DNA of 64,000 nucleotides from Diogma glabrata (GCA_963693315.1 OY856188.1:220676263-220740262); one strand, 5' to 3'; positions 9,595-26,575 are shown, counted from the first letter of the stretch. The notes: a model not told the origin generated them from the sequence alone. Program-made: numbers and translations.

Positions 9595-12500
9595 GTCGTT
9601 GTATTCGTCAGAGGAATCGATTCAAGTTGATGTTTTGATCATAAATCAGCTGCCAACGAGATTACCAAGTTTCAATTTCCAGCTCCAAGACTGTTGTTTT
9701 TTGGACGATTTAAAACTAGCTGATCCATCTTATAACCAAGTATCTGCCGTTGATATCCTGATAGGAGCTGACAGATTTTTTAGCATTATCAAAGATGGGC
9801 AGTTAACTAACTCAAATAATTCAATAGTCGCACAACGTACCATTTTTGGTTGGATTGCGGCTGGAGTTACCGGTGAAGAAAACGTCGTAAGAACAGACAA
9901 CAGCCAAGAAAGTTATTGTACTTTAAATTTCCATTTAGATGTAGACATTGATAGAACATTAAAACAATTTTTTGAGCAAGAAGAAATTCCCAATGTCCAG
10001 ATTATGAGTCAAGATGATGTCGAGTGTGAAGAATATTATAAAAAGACGCACAAACGAGATGAAAGGGGTCGTTACATCGTCTCTATTCCCTTTAAAAATA
10101 ATACCGCTCAGCTTGGCAACTCTATCAACGTTGCCAAAAGAAGATTTTTAGCGTTAGAAAGGAAATTTCAATCTAATCCATCACTAAAACATGAATACGC
10201 TAGATTTATAAGTGAATATCTAAGTAGGGGATACCTAGAAGCTGTTTCTGAAGCTGATAAAATGATTGAGCAGTCTAAGTGTTTTTATTTGCCTCATCAT
10301 TGTGTGATAAAACAAGCGAGCGAAACGACAAAACTAAGAGTAGTTTTTGATGGATCAGCGAAATCTTCTTCTGGGATATCACTAAATGAAACGATGTTAG
10401 TCGGTCCGACTATTCAGCCCACTTTATGGTCAATCTTATTAAGATTCAGAAAGCACAAAATTGCATTAGCAGCCGACATTGAGAAAATGTACAATCAAAT
10501 TTTGGTTTGTGAAAGTGATAGTCAATTTCAACGTATTTTATGGCGAAGCGAAATAGCTGATGAGCTTAAACATTATAAACTAAATACAGTTACCTTTGGT
10601 TTATCTAGTTCGGCATTTTTAGCTATTAGAAGTATTCATCAGCTAGCATATGATAATCAAGATAGTCATCCAAATATTATTGATCATCTTATAAATGATT
10701 TTTACGTTGATGATTTTATCTCTGGTGCTGATAACATTGAAGAAGCGACGAAACTAAAAAGAGAAATGAATGATTTGTTAATAAGCGGTGGTTTTAATCT
10801 AAGAAAATGGAAATCAAATGTGCCTGAACTCACAGTGAATGGAGAGACACAACAAACCACTTTGTTCAATAATTCAGAAGAATCAAAAATATTAGGTCTA
10901 CAGTGGAACGCAGCAGAAGATACTTTTACCTTTAAACTCGATTTGAAGGAGAGTAATGAGCCCACCAAACGTCAAGTTATTTCCGAGTATTCAAGGGTCT
11001 TTGATCCGCTGGGTTGGTTATCTCCTTCGATCATTTTAATGAAAATAGTATTTCAAAGGCTTTGGCTACACAAATTGGGATGGGATGATCATCTGCCAGC
11101 GGAAATATCAGAAATATACAACAAAATCCGTGTTGAGTTGAAAGATTTAGAAAAAATAAAGCTCAAAAGATACATTCCACAAGACGGTAAAATGGAATTA
11201 CATGGTTTCTCCGATGCCAGCGAAAGTGCGTATAGTGCGGTGGTATATTGTAGAGCGGTAGACAACAATGGTGTTGTCTCAGTTAACTTAATGGCAGCTA
11301 AAACAAAGGTGGCTCCAATCAAGCAGGTGTCCTTACCACGACTTGAACTATGTGGTGCTCATTTACTCACAAAACTTATGCGTCTTGTGCAAGAAACAGT
11401 GAAGATGCCAGTGGAATGTTTTGCCTGGACGGACTCTACAATTGTACTATCGTGGTTGTCGAGTCATCCAGTCAGGTGGAAAACCTACGTTGCTAATCGT
11501 ACGGCTGAAATCATCAATCAGATACCGAGAAAATTCTGGAATCATGTACGATCTGAACACAATCCTGCAGATTGCGCATCTCGTGGGATTTTGCCGTCTC
11601 AATTAATCAAACTAGATCTCTGGTGGCATGGCCCAGCATGGTTAAAAAATTACCAATCGACTTCTGCAAAAGAGGATGATTTTGCTGTGAATCCAGAATA
11701 TTTGAAAGAAGAAAGAAAAATAACCAAGCTTTTAGTTTCCAACACCCATTGCAAGGAAGATCAAATCAGCACATTAATTCAAAAGATATCTTCCTATAAT
11801 AAACTGAAAAGAATTTTTGCTTACGTTTTAAGATTTATAAATAATATGAGAAATGACAAGTTGAATAGAAGCTCGGGTTCTCTTACGGTGATTGAACTTC
11901 GGAAGGCCAACCTCATAATCATCAAATATGTACAGAGAGAAGCGTTTGCCGATGAGGTTGATTGCCTTCAAAGAGATGTGAATATTAGAAAAAACAGCAG
12001 TATTGTAGCATTGGCACCATTTATAGATGCAGAGGGGATGTTAAGAGTCGGTGGCAGATTGAAACATCTGGACTGCCAATATGATTATAAACATCCAATG
12101 GTTTTACCAAAGGGTCATGCATTAAGTCGAATGATTGCAATACATGTGCACAAGAAAAATCTTCATCCTGGTTTGACTCTAACATTTCATCTGATAAGGC
12201 AGCAATTCTGGATAGTAGGAGGCAGAAGCAGTGTCAGAAATATAGTGAACAAATGTGTGGTCTGCTTCAGAAAGAACGCCAAAACATATAAGCAACTAAT
12301 GGGAGATCTGCCATTAGCAAGATTGAAAGCTACAAGACCATTCTCATCTTGTGGTGTAGATTATGCGGGTCCAATTGAGATTGCTACAAAAAAGGGAAGA
12401 GGTGCCAAGTTTATCAAGGGGTATATTGCACTCTTTGTTTGTATGGTGACCAGAGCTGTACACATTGAAGCCGTTACTGATCTATCTACAGATGCGTTTA

Positions 12501-13267
12501 TGGCATCCTTAAAACGATTTATCTCAAGGCGAGGTGCTCCCGCACATATCTACAGTGACAATGGATCTAACTTCATTGGAGCACGTCGAAAACTGGTCGA
12601 AATTTTTGAAAAAATTAGCAATATTAATCACAATTCTCTAATTGCAGAGTTCTTAGCACAGGATCAGATACAGTGGCACTTTATTCCACCTGTATCTCCA
12701 CATTTTGGGGGTTTGTGGGAAGCAGCTGTGAAGTCAGTGAAGTCACATTTACTCAAATATTCCTCAAATACTCACCTAACGTTCGAAGAGATGACAACTA
12801 TGCTTACTCAAATTGAAGCCATTTTAAATTCAAGGCCACTCTACACGACAGCTGATGATGATGCTTCTATTGATGTTTTAACACCAGCACATTTCTTGAT
12901 TGGCTCAGGAAATTTTTATATTCCAGAAGAAAACATTAGTGAAAATACACCGACCAGCAGGCTTTCTAGGTGGCAAAATGTTCAACAGCGTGTTCAATCC
13001 TTCTGGAAAAAATTCAGTGTGGAGTATTTCCATAATCTACAACAAAGAAACAAATGGCGTGAATTACAACCTAATTTTAAAAATGGAGACGTGGTGTTAA
13101 TTAAAGAAGACAACTTACCATCATACAAATGGATGCTTGGGAAGATCATAGAGTTGCATCCAGATGATCAAGGCAATGTTAGAGTTGTCACTGTAAAGAC
13201 GTCCAAAAATATATTAAAACGCCCAATCGTTAAAATCTGCAAACTACCACAACAGGATGATGGTTAA
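9503..13267 (+). pseudogene. pol: BEL Pol (protease rest, RT, RNase H, integrase)
   Basis: Open from the T-run to the stop at 13265-13267, about 1254 codons. Order: remainder of the A17 protease; Pao-type RT (KLRVVFDGSAKSSSGISLNE, catalytic YVDD at 10703-10714); RNase H (HGFSDASESAYSA, and PRLELCGAHLL); integrase zinc domain (H..H near 12160, CVVC near 12255); integrase core with DYAGPIEI, DNGSNFIGAR and the Glu in HFGGLWEAAVKS; C-terminal DUF5641-like tail (FKNGDVVLIKEDNLP). All key residues are present. The only defect is the frame change relative to gag, probably an extra T at 9501-9504, either a mutation or a sequencing error. Confidence 0.93.
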
Positions 13268-13283
13268 CGACTAAGTCGTTAAC
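13263..13283. repeat. 21-bp palindrome at the BEL pol stop
   Basis: GTTAACGAC, TAA, GTCGTTAAC form a 9-bp-arm perfect inverted repeat that starts within the stop region and lies just upstream of the purine-rich AGGCGGAG and the 3' LTR. It could fold in the RNA near the polypurine tract. Confidence 0.7.
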
Positions 13284-13294
13284 GAGGCGGAGTA

Positions 13295-13899
13295 TGACGA
13301 CAATACCTAAACAACTAATTAAAAAACAATAATTTAATATAGAAAAATATTAGTTCATCTATCAGAATATAGATTTAGTGAATCTAATTAAAATCAACAA
13401 ATCATAGAATAATCAATTAGCTTAGGTCAAAACCTTTCGATCATATTAAATTAGTAAAATTCACCTTTTTTACAATAGATGTAAGGAAATTTAATTTATA
13501 TTTGGAAATATTAAGAAAGGCTTCGATTAATTATTAAAAGTTTTTGATTAAAAAATTTGCATAGTCATCTTCACTTTATATTTGAACTTTCCTGTGAACG
13601 GTGAAAAATATTAATTAGCTGTGATTTTGTTAAAATAAAACAATATTTGAATATTATTTTTTTATTGTTTTTATTTAATAACGATTTTTGGAAATTACAC
13701 CCGGACATTCTCATCTCATCTGAATATAATAATTGAACCTCTGCTGTGAAATAGGAAACGCATCATTTTTGGAATAATTTGGTAATTTGTTTGTACAAGC
13801 ATAAAAGGCGGTAAAACTCAACAAATACAAAATAGTACAACTGGACTCGTCAAGATAAATTGTGGATACGCAATCAACGAGTGCAGCTGATATTATTCA
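13295..13899 (+). repeat. BEL 3' LTR
   Basis: 605-bp copy of the 5' LTR, ending TATTCA at 13899, directly followed by target duplication AGTAG. It contains AATAAAA-type signals in the central AT-rich part. Confidence 0.96.
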
Positions 13900-16800
13900 A
13901 GTAGCACATTTTTAATAGATACCGGAGCTGATATTTCACTCCTTAAAGAGAACGTATTAAAAGAAAATATAGAATTAACAGACGATACTCGTAAAATAAT
14001 TGGTGTAACAAAAGATGAATCGCACACTTTAGGTACGATTATAGCAACGTTAGATTTTGATGGCGAGAAAATTAAGCAAAAATTTCACATAGTAAGTGAA
14101 GAATTTCCACTAGGAACTGATGGAATATTAGGACGAGATTTCCTAAGAAACAACTTATGTAAGATAGACTACGAAACGTATACTTTAGCAATTTATATAA
14201 ACGGCACAGAAATTTTACTACCAATAAGAACCAAACTGAGAGAAGAGAACAACTTTAGAATACCAGCACGTACACAGATGATTAAAGCAATAAATTTAAA
14301 CGTAGCTGAAGATAGTGTAATCTTAGACGAAGAAATACAAGATGGTGTATTTATAGCCAATTCAATAATACCAGAAAAAGGCATTACACATATAAAAATT
14401 CTCAACACACTTGATCATGAGATAACAGTCAAGAATATCTCACCAAGGATAGTACCACTCAGAGATTATGAAGTTATGAATGTACGAGACAACAAAATGA
14501 AGAATCTTGAAAAAGAGAGATACACGAAACTGTTAGAAGAACTAAAAATCGAAAACTTGGATGATACAGCGAAAAAGTCAATTTTGGAAATTTGTGAACA
14601 ATATTCCGATATTTTTCATTTAAAAGGAGATAATCTTACAACAAATAATTTCTATAAACAAACCATCACTACAATGGATAAAACACCAGTATATATCAAG
14701 AATTATAGATTACCTCAATCTCAAATTGAAGAAATAAATAATCAAGTAGAAGAACTAATCAAAGGAGATATAGTAGAAGGATCAACGAGTTCATTCAATG
14801 CACCTCTATTAATCGTAAAGAAGAAAGGGGAAGAAAATACCAAATATCGACTTGTAGTGGACTTCAGACAACTCAATAAGAAGATAGTAGATGATAAGTT
14901 CCCACTCACGAGATTGGACGACATATTAGACAGTCTCGGAAGAGCAAAGTATTTTACAACACTGGATTTGGCGAGTTCTTTCCACCAAATAGAACTTGAG
15001 AAGGATTCACGACCATTAACAGCATTCTCAACAAATAAAGGTCATTACCAATTTAAAAGATTACCATTCGGCTTAAAAATATCAACTAATAGCTTTCAAA
15101 GAATGTTATCCATAGCACTAGTTGGTCTAGAAGCAGAAGCATTCCTATATGTCGATGATATAATTATATTCGGGTGTAGCTTGAAACACCACAATATGAA
15201 CCTGATCAAAACCTTAGAAAGATTGAGAAAATACAACTTAAAATTAAATCCAAGAAAATTCAATTTTTTACAAACCGAAGTAACTTATTTGGGACACTTA
15301 ATAACAAGTCAAGGCATAAAAACAGATCCGAAAAAATATGATATAGTTAAAGATTATCCTATACCGAAAAATGCTGATGAAGCTAAACGATTTACAGCAT
15401 TTTGTAACTACTATAGAAGATTTATACCAAAATTCGCAGAAATCGCAAAACCATTGAACAATTTAAACAAAAAGAACACAACGTTCGAATGGACTAAAGA
15501 ATGTGAAGAGGCATTCACAACATTAAAAAACAAGCTGATCAATCCACCAATATTAAAATACCCAAATTTTGAAGAGACATTCATAATAACAACAGATGCA
15601 TCGAATTACGCATTGGGAGCTGTGTTATCACAGGGAGAAATAGGAAATGATTTGCCGATTTCCTACGCTAGCCGATCATTAAATAAATACGAAATTAACA
15701 AGCCAATAATTGAAAAAGAACTGCTAAGTATACACTGGGCCATAAACTTTTTTAGACCGTACGTCTATGGGAGAAAATTCACAGTGGTAACAGACCACAG
15801 GCCATTAATGAGTCTGTTCACGCACAAAAATCCGTCATCAAAACTAACAAGAATCAGATTAGACTTATCTGACTATGATTTCCAAATCATTTATAAACAA
15901 GGAAAGATGAATGCAAACGCTGACGCATTATCTAGAATAGAAGTAAACTCAGACACGCTTAAAGCGATGATACCGACATCCACGCTAAATACAGTTAAAA
16001 CGAGGGCTATGACAAGAAAAGAGAATTACAAAACAGAGGAAAACACCGCAGAGTTGAAAACGGAGTGCACGCTGTATTCATGGAACTGCACCTCTATATC
16101 TGAAATAAGAAATATGAGAACCTTGTCATTCGAAGATAAAGAATCACGTGATAAAATAAAGAAAAAATGTATTGACTACAAAGAAAATAATGATAGTTTG
16201 CGAATAATTGAATTGAATAAAAAGAATAAAAGAGGAATCCTGGTAATATATAGTAAAAATCCAAGTATCGCCTTAGGGAATACACTGGAGAAGCTGATAT
16301 TAATTATGAAAAGGGAAAAAATAGAGAATCTAGCGCTAGAGATTAATGATAGTATATTCACACATGTAGATGTGAATGAATTTAAAAATGAATTCAATAA
16401 GCTGCAGCAGAAAAATAATAAAGAAAATATGCAAACAAATTTAAAGATATTAATTTATGAAGCACCTCAAAGAATTACAGATAGAAATAAAATGGATGAA
16501 TTAATAAAAGTTTACCACGATACACCACACACCGGAGGACATGCAGGTGTTAAAAGAACAATTAACAAATTAAAACAAAAATACGTCTGGAAAAATATGA
16601 GTAGAATGATAAAGAATTATGTAAAAAAAATGTGAATCATGTGCTAAAAATAAACAAATTAGAAATGTTAAAGAAAAATTAACCATAACCGATACACCGA
16701 CAACAAGCTTTGAAACAATTTCAATGGACACAGTTGGACCATTGCGACTTACGGATAGCAATAGATATATTCTTACCATTCAATGCGATTTAACGAAATA

Positions 16801-17506
16801 CATTGAAGCGATACCGATAGAAAACAAAGAAGCAAAAACAATAGCCAAAGCGCTCGTAGAAAAATTCATTCTAAAATACGGTAATTTAAAAAAATTAAAA
16901 ACAGACTTAGGGACAGAATTCGTTAATGAATTAATGAGAAATGTATGTGCATTCTTTAAAATATCCCATATAACCTCGACACCATATCACCATGAGACAC
17001 TTGGTTCTATAGAGAGAAACCATAGAGTGTTGAATGAATACCTTCTTTCATTCACGAGTGATTATAACTGGGAAGAGTGGATTCCATATTTCGTGTTTTG
17101 TTACAACACAACACCACATACAGACACCGGGTACACACCGCATGAGTTGATTTATGGAAAGCTAGCAAGCCTTCCATCGGACGAAAAATTGACTAATAAC
17201 GCACCAATATACAATTTTGATAACTATGCAGAAGAATTGAGATTTCGCTTACGACAGGCTCAAAGCAAAGCGAAAGAGCTTCTAATAATAGCAAAAATAA
17301 ACCGAAAAAATATCTATGATAGAAACGCGAATCCGATAGACATAGAAAAAGGTGATTACGTTTGGTTAAAAGTAGGTGAAAGAAAAAAGTTAGACTCACC
17401 ATTCGATGGACCGTATGAGGTCATAGAAATATTAGAAAATAATGTTAAGATAAAAATGGGCAATAAAGAAAAATTTGTACATAAAAACAGATTAAAGAAA
17501 AGTTAG
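13900..17506 (+). pseudogene. pol: Gypsy Pol (protease, RT, RNase H, integrase) with one frameshift
   Basis: Resumes after the BEL. Protease active site IDTGADISLL at 13915; RT with LVVDFRQLNKK, TTLDLASSFHQIEL and YVDD at 15148-15159; RNase H with TTDASNYALGAVLSQ and later DHRPLMSL; integrase zinc domain HDTPHTGGHAGVKR, whose two Cys lie just past an eight-A run (16623-16630) that shifts the frame and ends the first ORF at 16635; then, in the other frame to 17506, the core with MDTVGPL, KTDLGTEF and the Glu in GSIERNHR. All catalytic residues are seen. The element is dead here through both the BEL split and the A-run frameshift, unless the latter is a sequencing error. No env follows. Confidence 0.93.
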
Positions 17507-17705
17507 AATTAGTTAAAATTGCCAAAATAATAGTTAAGTAATAAGAATTAAATAGTAAAATAGAATAAAAATATATTACTTGCAAACAATAAAAATATGT
17601 AACAATTTCTCCAATAATTAATTATAAATAATATCAAAAAAAAAGGTCAAAGTCATAATAACAATGAAAATTTATCTTCAATAAATTTTCACTTAGGGAT
17701 GGGGA
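17507..17705 (+). other. Gypsy 3' untranslated region and polypurine tract
   Basis: About 185 bp of AT-rich sequence with no ORF, ending in AGGGATGGGGA directly before the 3' LTR. The purine tract is the plus-strand primer. There is no room for env. Confidence 0.85.
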
Positions 17706-18328
17706 TGTAACATATGTATGACTAATCTAATTGACATACATTACATATGTTATTCTTCCAACCAAATCATTCTAAACAATTAAATAAGTCATCAACAACT
17801 TAAAAACCTAGATCTAATTACCATAAATTCCCACGATATATATGTTATAACGAAATCCAAATAACTTAAAATAATATTAAAGTTGATGACATCACAAAAA
17901 TAAATTTAAATAAAATTTAAATAAAATTTATTGAAATTCCTGCTGAACGAGGCAATTATATTTATTTAATATAATATTGACCGATATTAACTTTACATAA
18001 TAAATCGATTGATAATTGGTTAATCGATTTAATTATTAAAATAAATGTAATCTTAAGAGGGGATTATAGCGGGGAAACCCTCTATCAATTTCACTATAAA
18101 TTAAATGTAAATTGTAATGAAAAAGGAATCAATAAACTTATCCGAAAGTTTAAAGTTAAAGTGTTAGTTTTAATTTAAAACCTCTAACGGAAGAAAGTCT
18201 GCCCAATAGGCCTTAGTCTACGAGTTTAACATGGTTTATCCAGTTGTAAAGACTTTCTTCCCATCATAAATATCGAGACGAATAAGTGGACGCCGTAGTA
18301 TAGCAGCTCAACAGATAAGTCCACCATA
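17706..18328 (+). repeat. Gypsy 3' LTR
   Basis: 623 bp, collinear with the 5' LTR. The following GCAG (18329-18332 region) repeats the bases before the 5' LTR, giving the target duplication. Confidence 0.95.
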
Positions 18329-19040
18329 GCAGACTCATCTTCATATTACAGACTCGGCTTGCGCTTCGTCCGGAAACATTACGATTCGTCCGCTAAAACC
18401 ATATTTTGCGTACTTGTTACATAAACTACTATTATCGTTCGGCAATATTTTAAATAAAAAAATTCTGTAACTGTTGAAAGCGGTGTTTTGCATTTTTCTG
18501 GCAACTATTTTCTTTTCGTTGTTAAAACAATCTGCCGCTCTCGATTTATTTTTTACCCAATATCTAGGTTGACTGTAGCACATTTGGTGAATTTATGTAT
18601 CTAGGAACGAATTTGTTGTCATTATTTCAAGCATGGTTACTCTGGTATGGCAATAATAAAAACTTACATTTATATAAGACTGAAGCCATGGATGGCACAC
18701 TTCGAGAATCACACTGCCATTGTGAACCGTATGAGAAACTTTGCACCGAATATTTTAACACAAACCGAGATTTTATAATCCGAAAGGAACCATTTACAGA
18801 GGCAGGAAGTTTGGCAAAATTTAAAAAAAATTATATGTCGATGGCAGTAACTATAGTACTTCATTTAAAACAGCATTATTTTAAATTAATTTGTATCAAA
18901 AAAATGCAGAAATTCATAAACAGATTTCTCATATTTTTAAGTAACCCCCAATCTTATACTTATTTAAAAAGGTTTTCAAGTATGGCTGACTATGGTGTTT
19001 TATTATTTATAATTTGTGGTGTTTAAAATGCAAACAATTA
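18329..19040. other. No recognisable gene
   Basis: Flank of the Gypsy element. Open frames at 18341-18583 (minus) and 18595-19026 (plus) have no motif I recognise and no splice or domain support, so I do not call them genes. Confidence 0.5.
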
Positions 19041-19165
19041 AAAACGCATGTGTTGATAATCGGCCAATTAATCTGACAAAAAAACCGATATCGATTAATC
19101 AGAAAAATTACCGATTACCGATTATCTTCCGATTAATCGGTGCAACCCTAATTTTAATTCTGCCA
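19041..19165. repeat. ATCGGTAATCGG-rich block, possible hAT subterminal remnant
   Basis: On the minus strand it reads GGGTTGCACCGATTAATCGG, then repeats of ATCGGTAATCGG and GATTAATCG. Short CCGAT repeats close to a GGGTTGCACC terminus resemble the ends of some hAT elements. No partner end was found within the next few kilobases. Confidence 0.35.
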
Positions 19166-19229
19166 AAACACAGCCACTGATTTTTCCAGATCGAACAACA
19201 AGTTTTCAAACGATATTTCAATTAGTATT

Positions 19230-19895
19230 ATATGTGACTAAGAAATAGACGAATATGAAAGCATTCAGTTATTGGGTGTCTCAATTTCTAGCGATTTACT
19301 CTGGAACGATCATTTAATTGCGATGGCACAGGCAGAGGAATCTCAGGCCTCATAAATAGATATCAAAAATTCACACCGCATCAATTACTCCATGGCTCTA
19401 CAAACCATAGACTTTGCGTGTCAGGACAAGTTCCGTCTCGTGCAACCTCCATTATTTTTTATTTATTATTTCTTAATCTATCTTTCTACCCCCATTAATT
19501 GTAACTCCTATATTTGCCCCCATATAGAGCATTGTGGCTTTGGACCCTACTCAAAACAAGCTATACGAATTGTGGAAGATTAAAATTTAACATCAAATCT
19601 TGATTACCTACAACGCCATCGCACTGTTGCTGAACTTGTTGTTTTTAATAAATGTCGTCACCAGCAGTGCTCGGATGCAATCGAATTAATCTTACCTCTA
19701 TCATATTCGTTTCCCCTATGCAAAAAATCAGGTTGATGAGATCAGTCACTGTTATAGTGACAGAATGCATAGACGTTTCTTTGTCCTTTCACGCCTTTAA
19801 AGGTTTAGAAAAAACGTTTATCAACACCTCAGAACGCATGCTGTTGTGCGACCAAGCCTTAAAAAGAATTTATGTGTTTTTGCGACACATATTAT
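19230..19895 (+). pseudogene. Non-LTR retrotransposon (Jockey/CR1-like) reverse-transcriptase C-terminal remnant
   Basis: Two pieces match the region after the RT domain in insect LINEs: SIQLLGVSISSDLLWNDHLI (from about 19257) and LDYLQRHRTVAELVVFNKCR (from about 19596), followed by a Cys and Pro-containing stretch. Stops and frame changes separate them, and the intervening part is degraded. It is a 5'-truncated, long-dead copy with no catalytic core in view. Confidence 0.65.
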
Positions 19896-20102
19896 AATTC
19901 CTATTACCAACACTTTTTATTAAAAAACAGTCACATCTCTGGCCAAAGATCGACCGTTTATCTTATCTAAAAGCAGTCACCCACACATCTCTGGCCGTCT
20001 TCTGAAAATTGACCGTCTTCTGATTACACTATCAACAATAGTTTAAACAATATTTTTTGGTATTCGTACAAGAACAAAATAATCGTGCAAAACGTATATT
20101 TT

Positions 20103-22628
<2,526 letters not shown>

Positions 22629-22689
22629 TAATGGAGGAAAAATTAATTGACGAAGTAAAAAAAGTATAATTCGAAAAAAAGGTAGAATT

Positions 22690-22852
22690 CGAAAAAGTTC
22701 GCAAAAGTACTCAAATGTCTGAACTTTCATTCGTGTTATTTTGAAAAATTGCTCTGGATCATTATATTTGATTTTATTAAAATTTAGTTCATAAAATCCA
22801 CATTTCTTTCTATTTAAATTTATTTCTCGCACCCACCAACGCTTTTCCTTTT
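22690..22852 (-). pseudogene. PIF/Harbinger transposase N-terminal fragment
   Basis: On the minus strand the frame reads KRWWVREINLNRKKCGFYEL, then YNDPEQFFKITRMKVQTFEY. This is the typical start of the insect HARBI1/ALP1-like nuclease (R-W-W-V-x-x-I-N, then D-P-E-x-F-F-x-x-x-R-M-x-x-x-T-F). Only about 50 residues remain; no DDE region follows. It is caught between the two head-to-head family H ends. Confidence 0.7.
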
Positions 22853-22854
22853 TT

Positions 22855-24590
<1,736 letters not shown>

Positions 24591-24975
24591 TAGTTTTAAA
24601 ATACGATTTAAAAGCCAACAAAGCCGTAAAAGCTATAAAATCAATTTTTTGCAATTCTTCGTCCATTTTAAAAAAAGCATACAGATGTCAGCGCATGTAA
24701 CGGATAGAAATGTCACTAACGGACGCACGCATTAACGTATTATTCTAATTCAAGCTTAAAATAATTCGCTATTAATATTAATAGCTATTTATGTATTAAG
24801 GGAGTAAAGTTAGTATTTTTTGTTTGAGAGTGAAATTGTTGCTCGAGGCGTTCGAGGCGTTAGTCGGTGGCAACAAATACTCGAAAGCAAAAAAGATACT
24901 TTATCCCCGAATTACATGCAATATTTTTTGTACGAGCAAGATCTGCATTATTTGCATAAATTAAAATACATATAC
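24591..24975. other. No recognisable gene
   Basis: AT-rich sequence with no long frame. GCTCGAGGCGTTCGAGGCGT (24842) shows a small direct repeat, the only local feature. Confidence 0.5.
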
Positions 24976-25190
24976 AAATCGTGAACTTGTAGCGCCATTT
25001 TGAAATTAAAACTCAATATAAAAAGAATTCAAAAAATCACCTTATCGCCAATAACTCCATCTAGAAAAATAAAACTCCATATAAAAAAAATTCAAAAAAT
25101 TTAATCAAAAACACTAATCCAATTTTTTGCATATGGCAATGTTCATTGTTTTTTTAAGATGGCGTGAATGAATAGGGCTTGGAGAATTAC
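24976..25190 (+). mobile_element. hAT-type MITE M1, truncated copy
   Basis: About 200 bp from AATCGTGAACTTGTAGCGCC to TATGGCAATGTTCATTG and GGCGTGAATG matches the MITE copies at 25359-25615 and 34124-34393 (the last in inverse orientation). The CAAAACCCCCG end is missing on the left and diverged on the right. Confidence 0.75.
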
Positions 25191-25358
25191 GGAGGTTTTG
25201 GGAAATTGCTTAATCCAAGTAGTTTTGCTTTTCATATTTATTTTCCTAAATTTCTACAGCAACCGATTTTTTTTAAATTTCTATATTAATTTATTTAAAA
25301 CATTTTATTTTTCAGTTGTATTTGATCTATCGCATAGATAAGTATATTATTGTTTTTT

Positions 25359-25615
25359 CAAAACCCCCGATATAGAAGCCTTCTTCATTTTTTAGCACAG
25401 TAAAAATCGTGAACTTGTAGCGCCATTTTGAAGTTAAAACTCAATATAAAAAAAATTCAAAAAATCGCCATAACGCCATCTGGAAAAATAGAACTCCATA
25501 TAAAAAAATTCAAAAATATTTAATCAAAAACACTAATCCAATTTTTTGCATATGGCAATGTTCATTGTTTATTGCAAATGGCGTGAATGGGTAGGGCTAT
25601 GATATATCGGCGGTT
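25359..25615 (+). mobile_element. hAT-type MITE M1, second copy
   Basis: Starts CAAAACCCCCGATATAGAAG and ends GGGCTATGATATATCGGCGG, close to the inverse of its start. The interior is shared with the other two copies. The right terminus is mutated and I see no clean target duplication. Confidence 0.8.
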
Positions 25616-26245
25616 CATAAAATCGTTAAATTAAAGTAACTTTTTGTTTATAAAATTTCAAACAAACAAAAAAATGCTTAGAATTAACAATTTTCTCAAA
25701 ATAAAATTTCAAAAAACATATTCATATGTCTGTAAATATATGTATGTGTTTTTATTTTTCGAAATAACCATAAGGTATTTTGTTCTTTTGAGTTCGTTTG
25801 ATGTTGTCAAACATATTTACGCTTTAGGGCATAAAATAGTAATTTTAGGTATCGTTATTTCAATAGGAAAAAAAGGTCTGCTTTACGCACAATTTTTGAA
25901 TTGTAAAAATGCAGTTTACGGTTTACTCGTACAAAAATATATTTAGTAGACGTATTTGTATTTTCTAGAAACGATATTTTCCCGGACGATGATTTTCATT
26001 ACTGTTTACATATAGTACTCCGTAATAGTTGTAATATGAAAAAATTAACAGATTTATTGATATACGTTCCATTTATAATTAACAATCACTCGACACAATT
26101 TTTAGCTTAACTGACTGTGGAACAACAGGCATTTAGAAGCGAAAACCGTATGAGAATGAAAATCGAAACACGACGTCGGATGATGTGAACCCAATTCCAT
26201 TACCGATTTTTTCAAAACTTCGGTAACCGTTAGTACAAAAAAAAA
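25616..26245. other. No recognisable gene
   Basis: Contains a 100-codon frame at 25644-25946 with low-complexity, Phe/Ile/Lys-rich translation. No motif or splice context supports it. Confidence 0.45.
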
Positions 26246-26575
26246 TTAATACGTGGTATTTATATTTTTTCACTAGTTTTGACACAGGGTGGCTCGAAAT
26301 AAAAAATTTGAAAGAAAAAAGGTGCTTTCTGAAATACCCATGTTTGAAGAACACAAATTAGAAAAAACGTCTAAGCATATAATTTTCAGTGTAACATTTT
26401 TATAAAGCCTCATCAAGTACCTTTCAAACAAAAAAAGTTTTACTCAAATCAAATAGCCCGTTCGAGAACAATTTAACTTTAATCTTTGATTGTCAATAAA
26501 TGTCTTCAGAAATTTCGAGCCACCCTGTGTCAAAACTAGTGGAAAAATACAAAAAATATAAATAACACGTATTAA
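26246..26575. mobile_element. Foldback MITE
   Basis: Arms of about 60 bp: TTAATACGTGGTATTTATA ... TTTTGACACAGGGTGGCTCG (26246-26306) and its inverse TCGAGCCACCCTGTGTC ... AACACGTATTAA (26510-26575). The roughly 200 bp between the arms has no ORF of interest. Confidence 0.75.

Larger units (their letters stand above)
7071..13899 (+). mobile_element. BEL/Pao LTR retrotransposon nested in the Gypsy element
   Basis: A 6829-bp element with two 605-bp LTRs (TGACGACAATACC...TATTCA), flanked by the 5-bp duplication AGTAG (7066-7070 and 13900-13904). It contains PBS, leader, gag-pol, PPT (AGGCGGAG) and LTRs. The two LTRs differ at about three positions. Gag has a DUF1759-type domain, and Pol has an A17-type protease, Pao RT with YVDD, RNase H, integrase and a DUF5641-type tail, which together define BEL/Pao. 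A one-base frame change at 9501-9504 is the only break I found. Confidence 0.97.
4082..18328 (+). mobile_element. Gypsy LTR retrotransposon, 412/mdg1-like, interrupted by a BEL element
   Basis: Two 623-bp LTRs (4082-4704 and 17706-18328) differ at about three positions. They are flanked by GCAG (or AGCAG, the boundary being ambiguous by one base), which fits a 4-bp duplication. The order is LTR, PBS, small ORFs, gag, protease, RT, RNase H, integrase, PPT, LTR, with no env. Without the BEL insertion and its duplicated target the element is about 7.4 kb. Small leader ORFs, a Gag without zinc knuckles and the absence of env fit the 412/mdg1 lineage as I remember it. It is not autonomous now: pol is split by BEL at 7071-13899 and has a frameshift at 16623-16630. 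Confidence 0.95.

Noticed and set aside
17507..17705. A Gypsy env gene after integrase
   Set aside because: Only about 200 bp lie between the integrase stop and the 3' LTR, with no open frame.
18595..19026. 143-codon open frame on the plus strand
   Set aside because: No recognisable motif, atypical composition, and no splice or regulatory context.
22631..22669. Small ORF MEEKLIDEVKKV as the start of a MADF protein
   Set aside because: Only 12 residues before a stop; too short to assign, mentioned only as context for the Harbinger fragment.
25644..25946. 100-codon frame between MITEs
   Set aside because: Phe/Ile/Lys-rich AT-driven translation without any domain.
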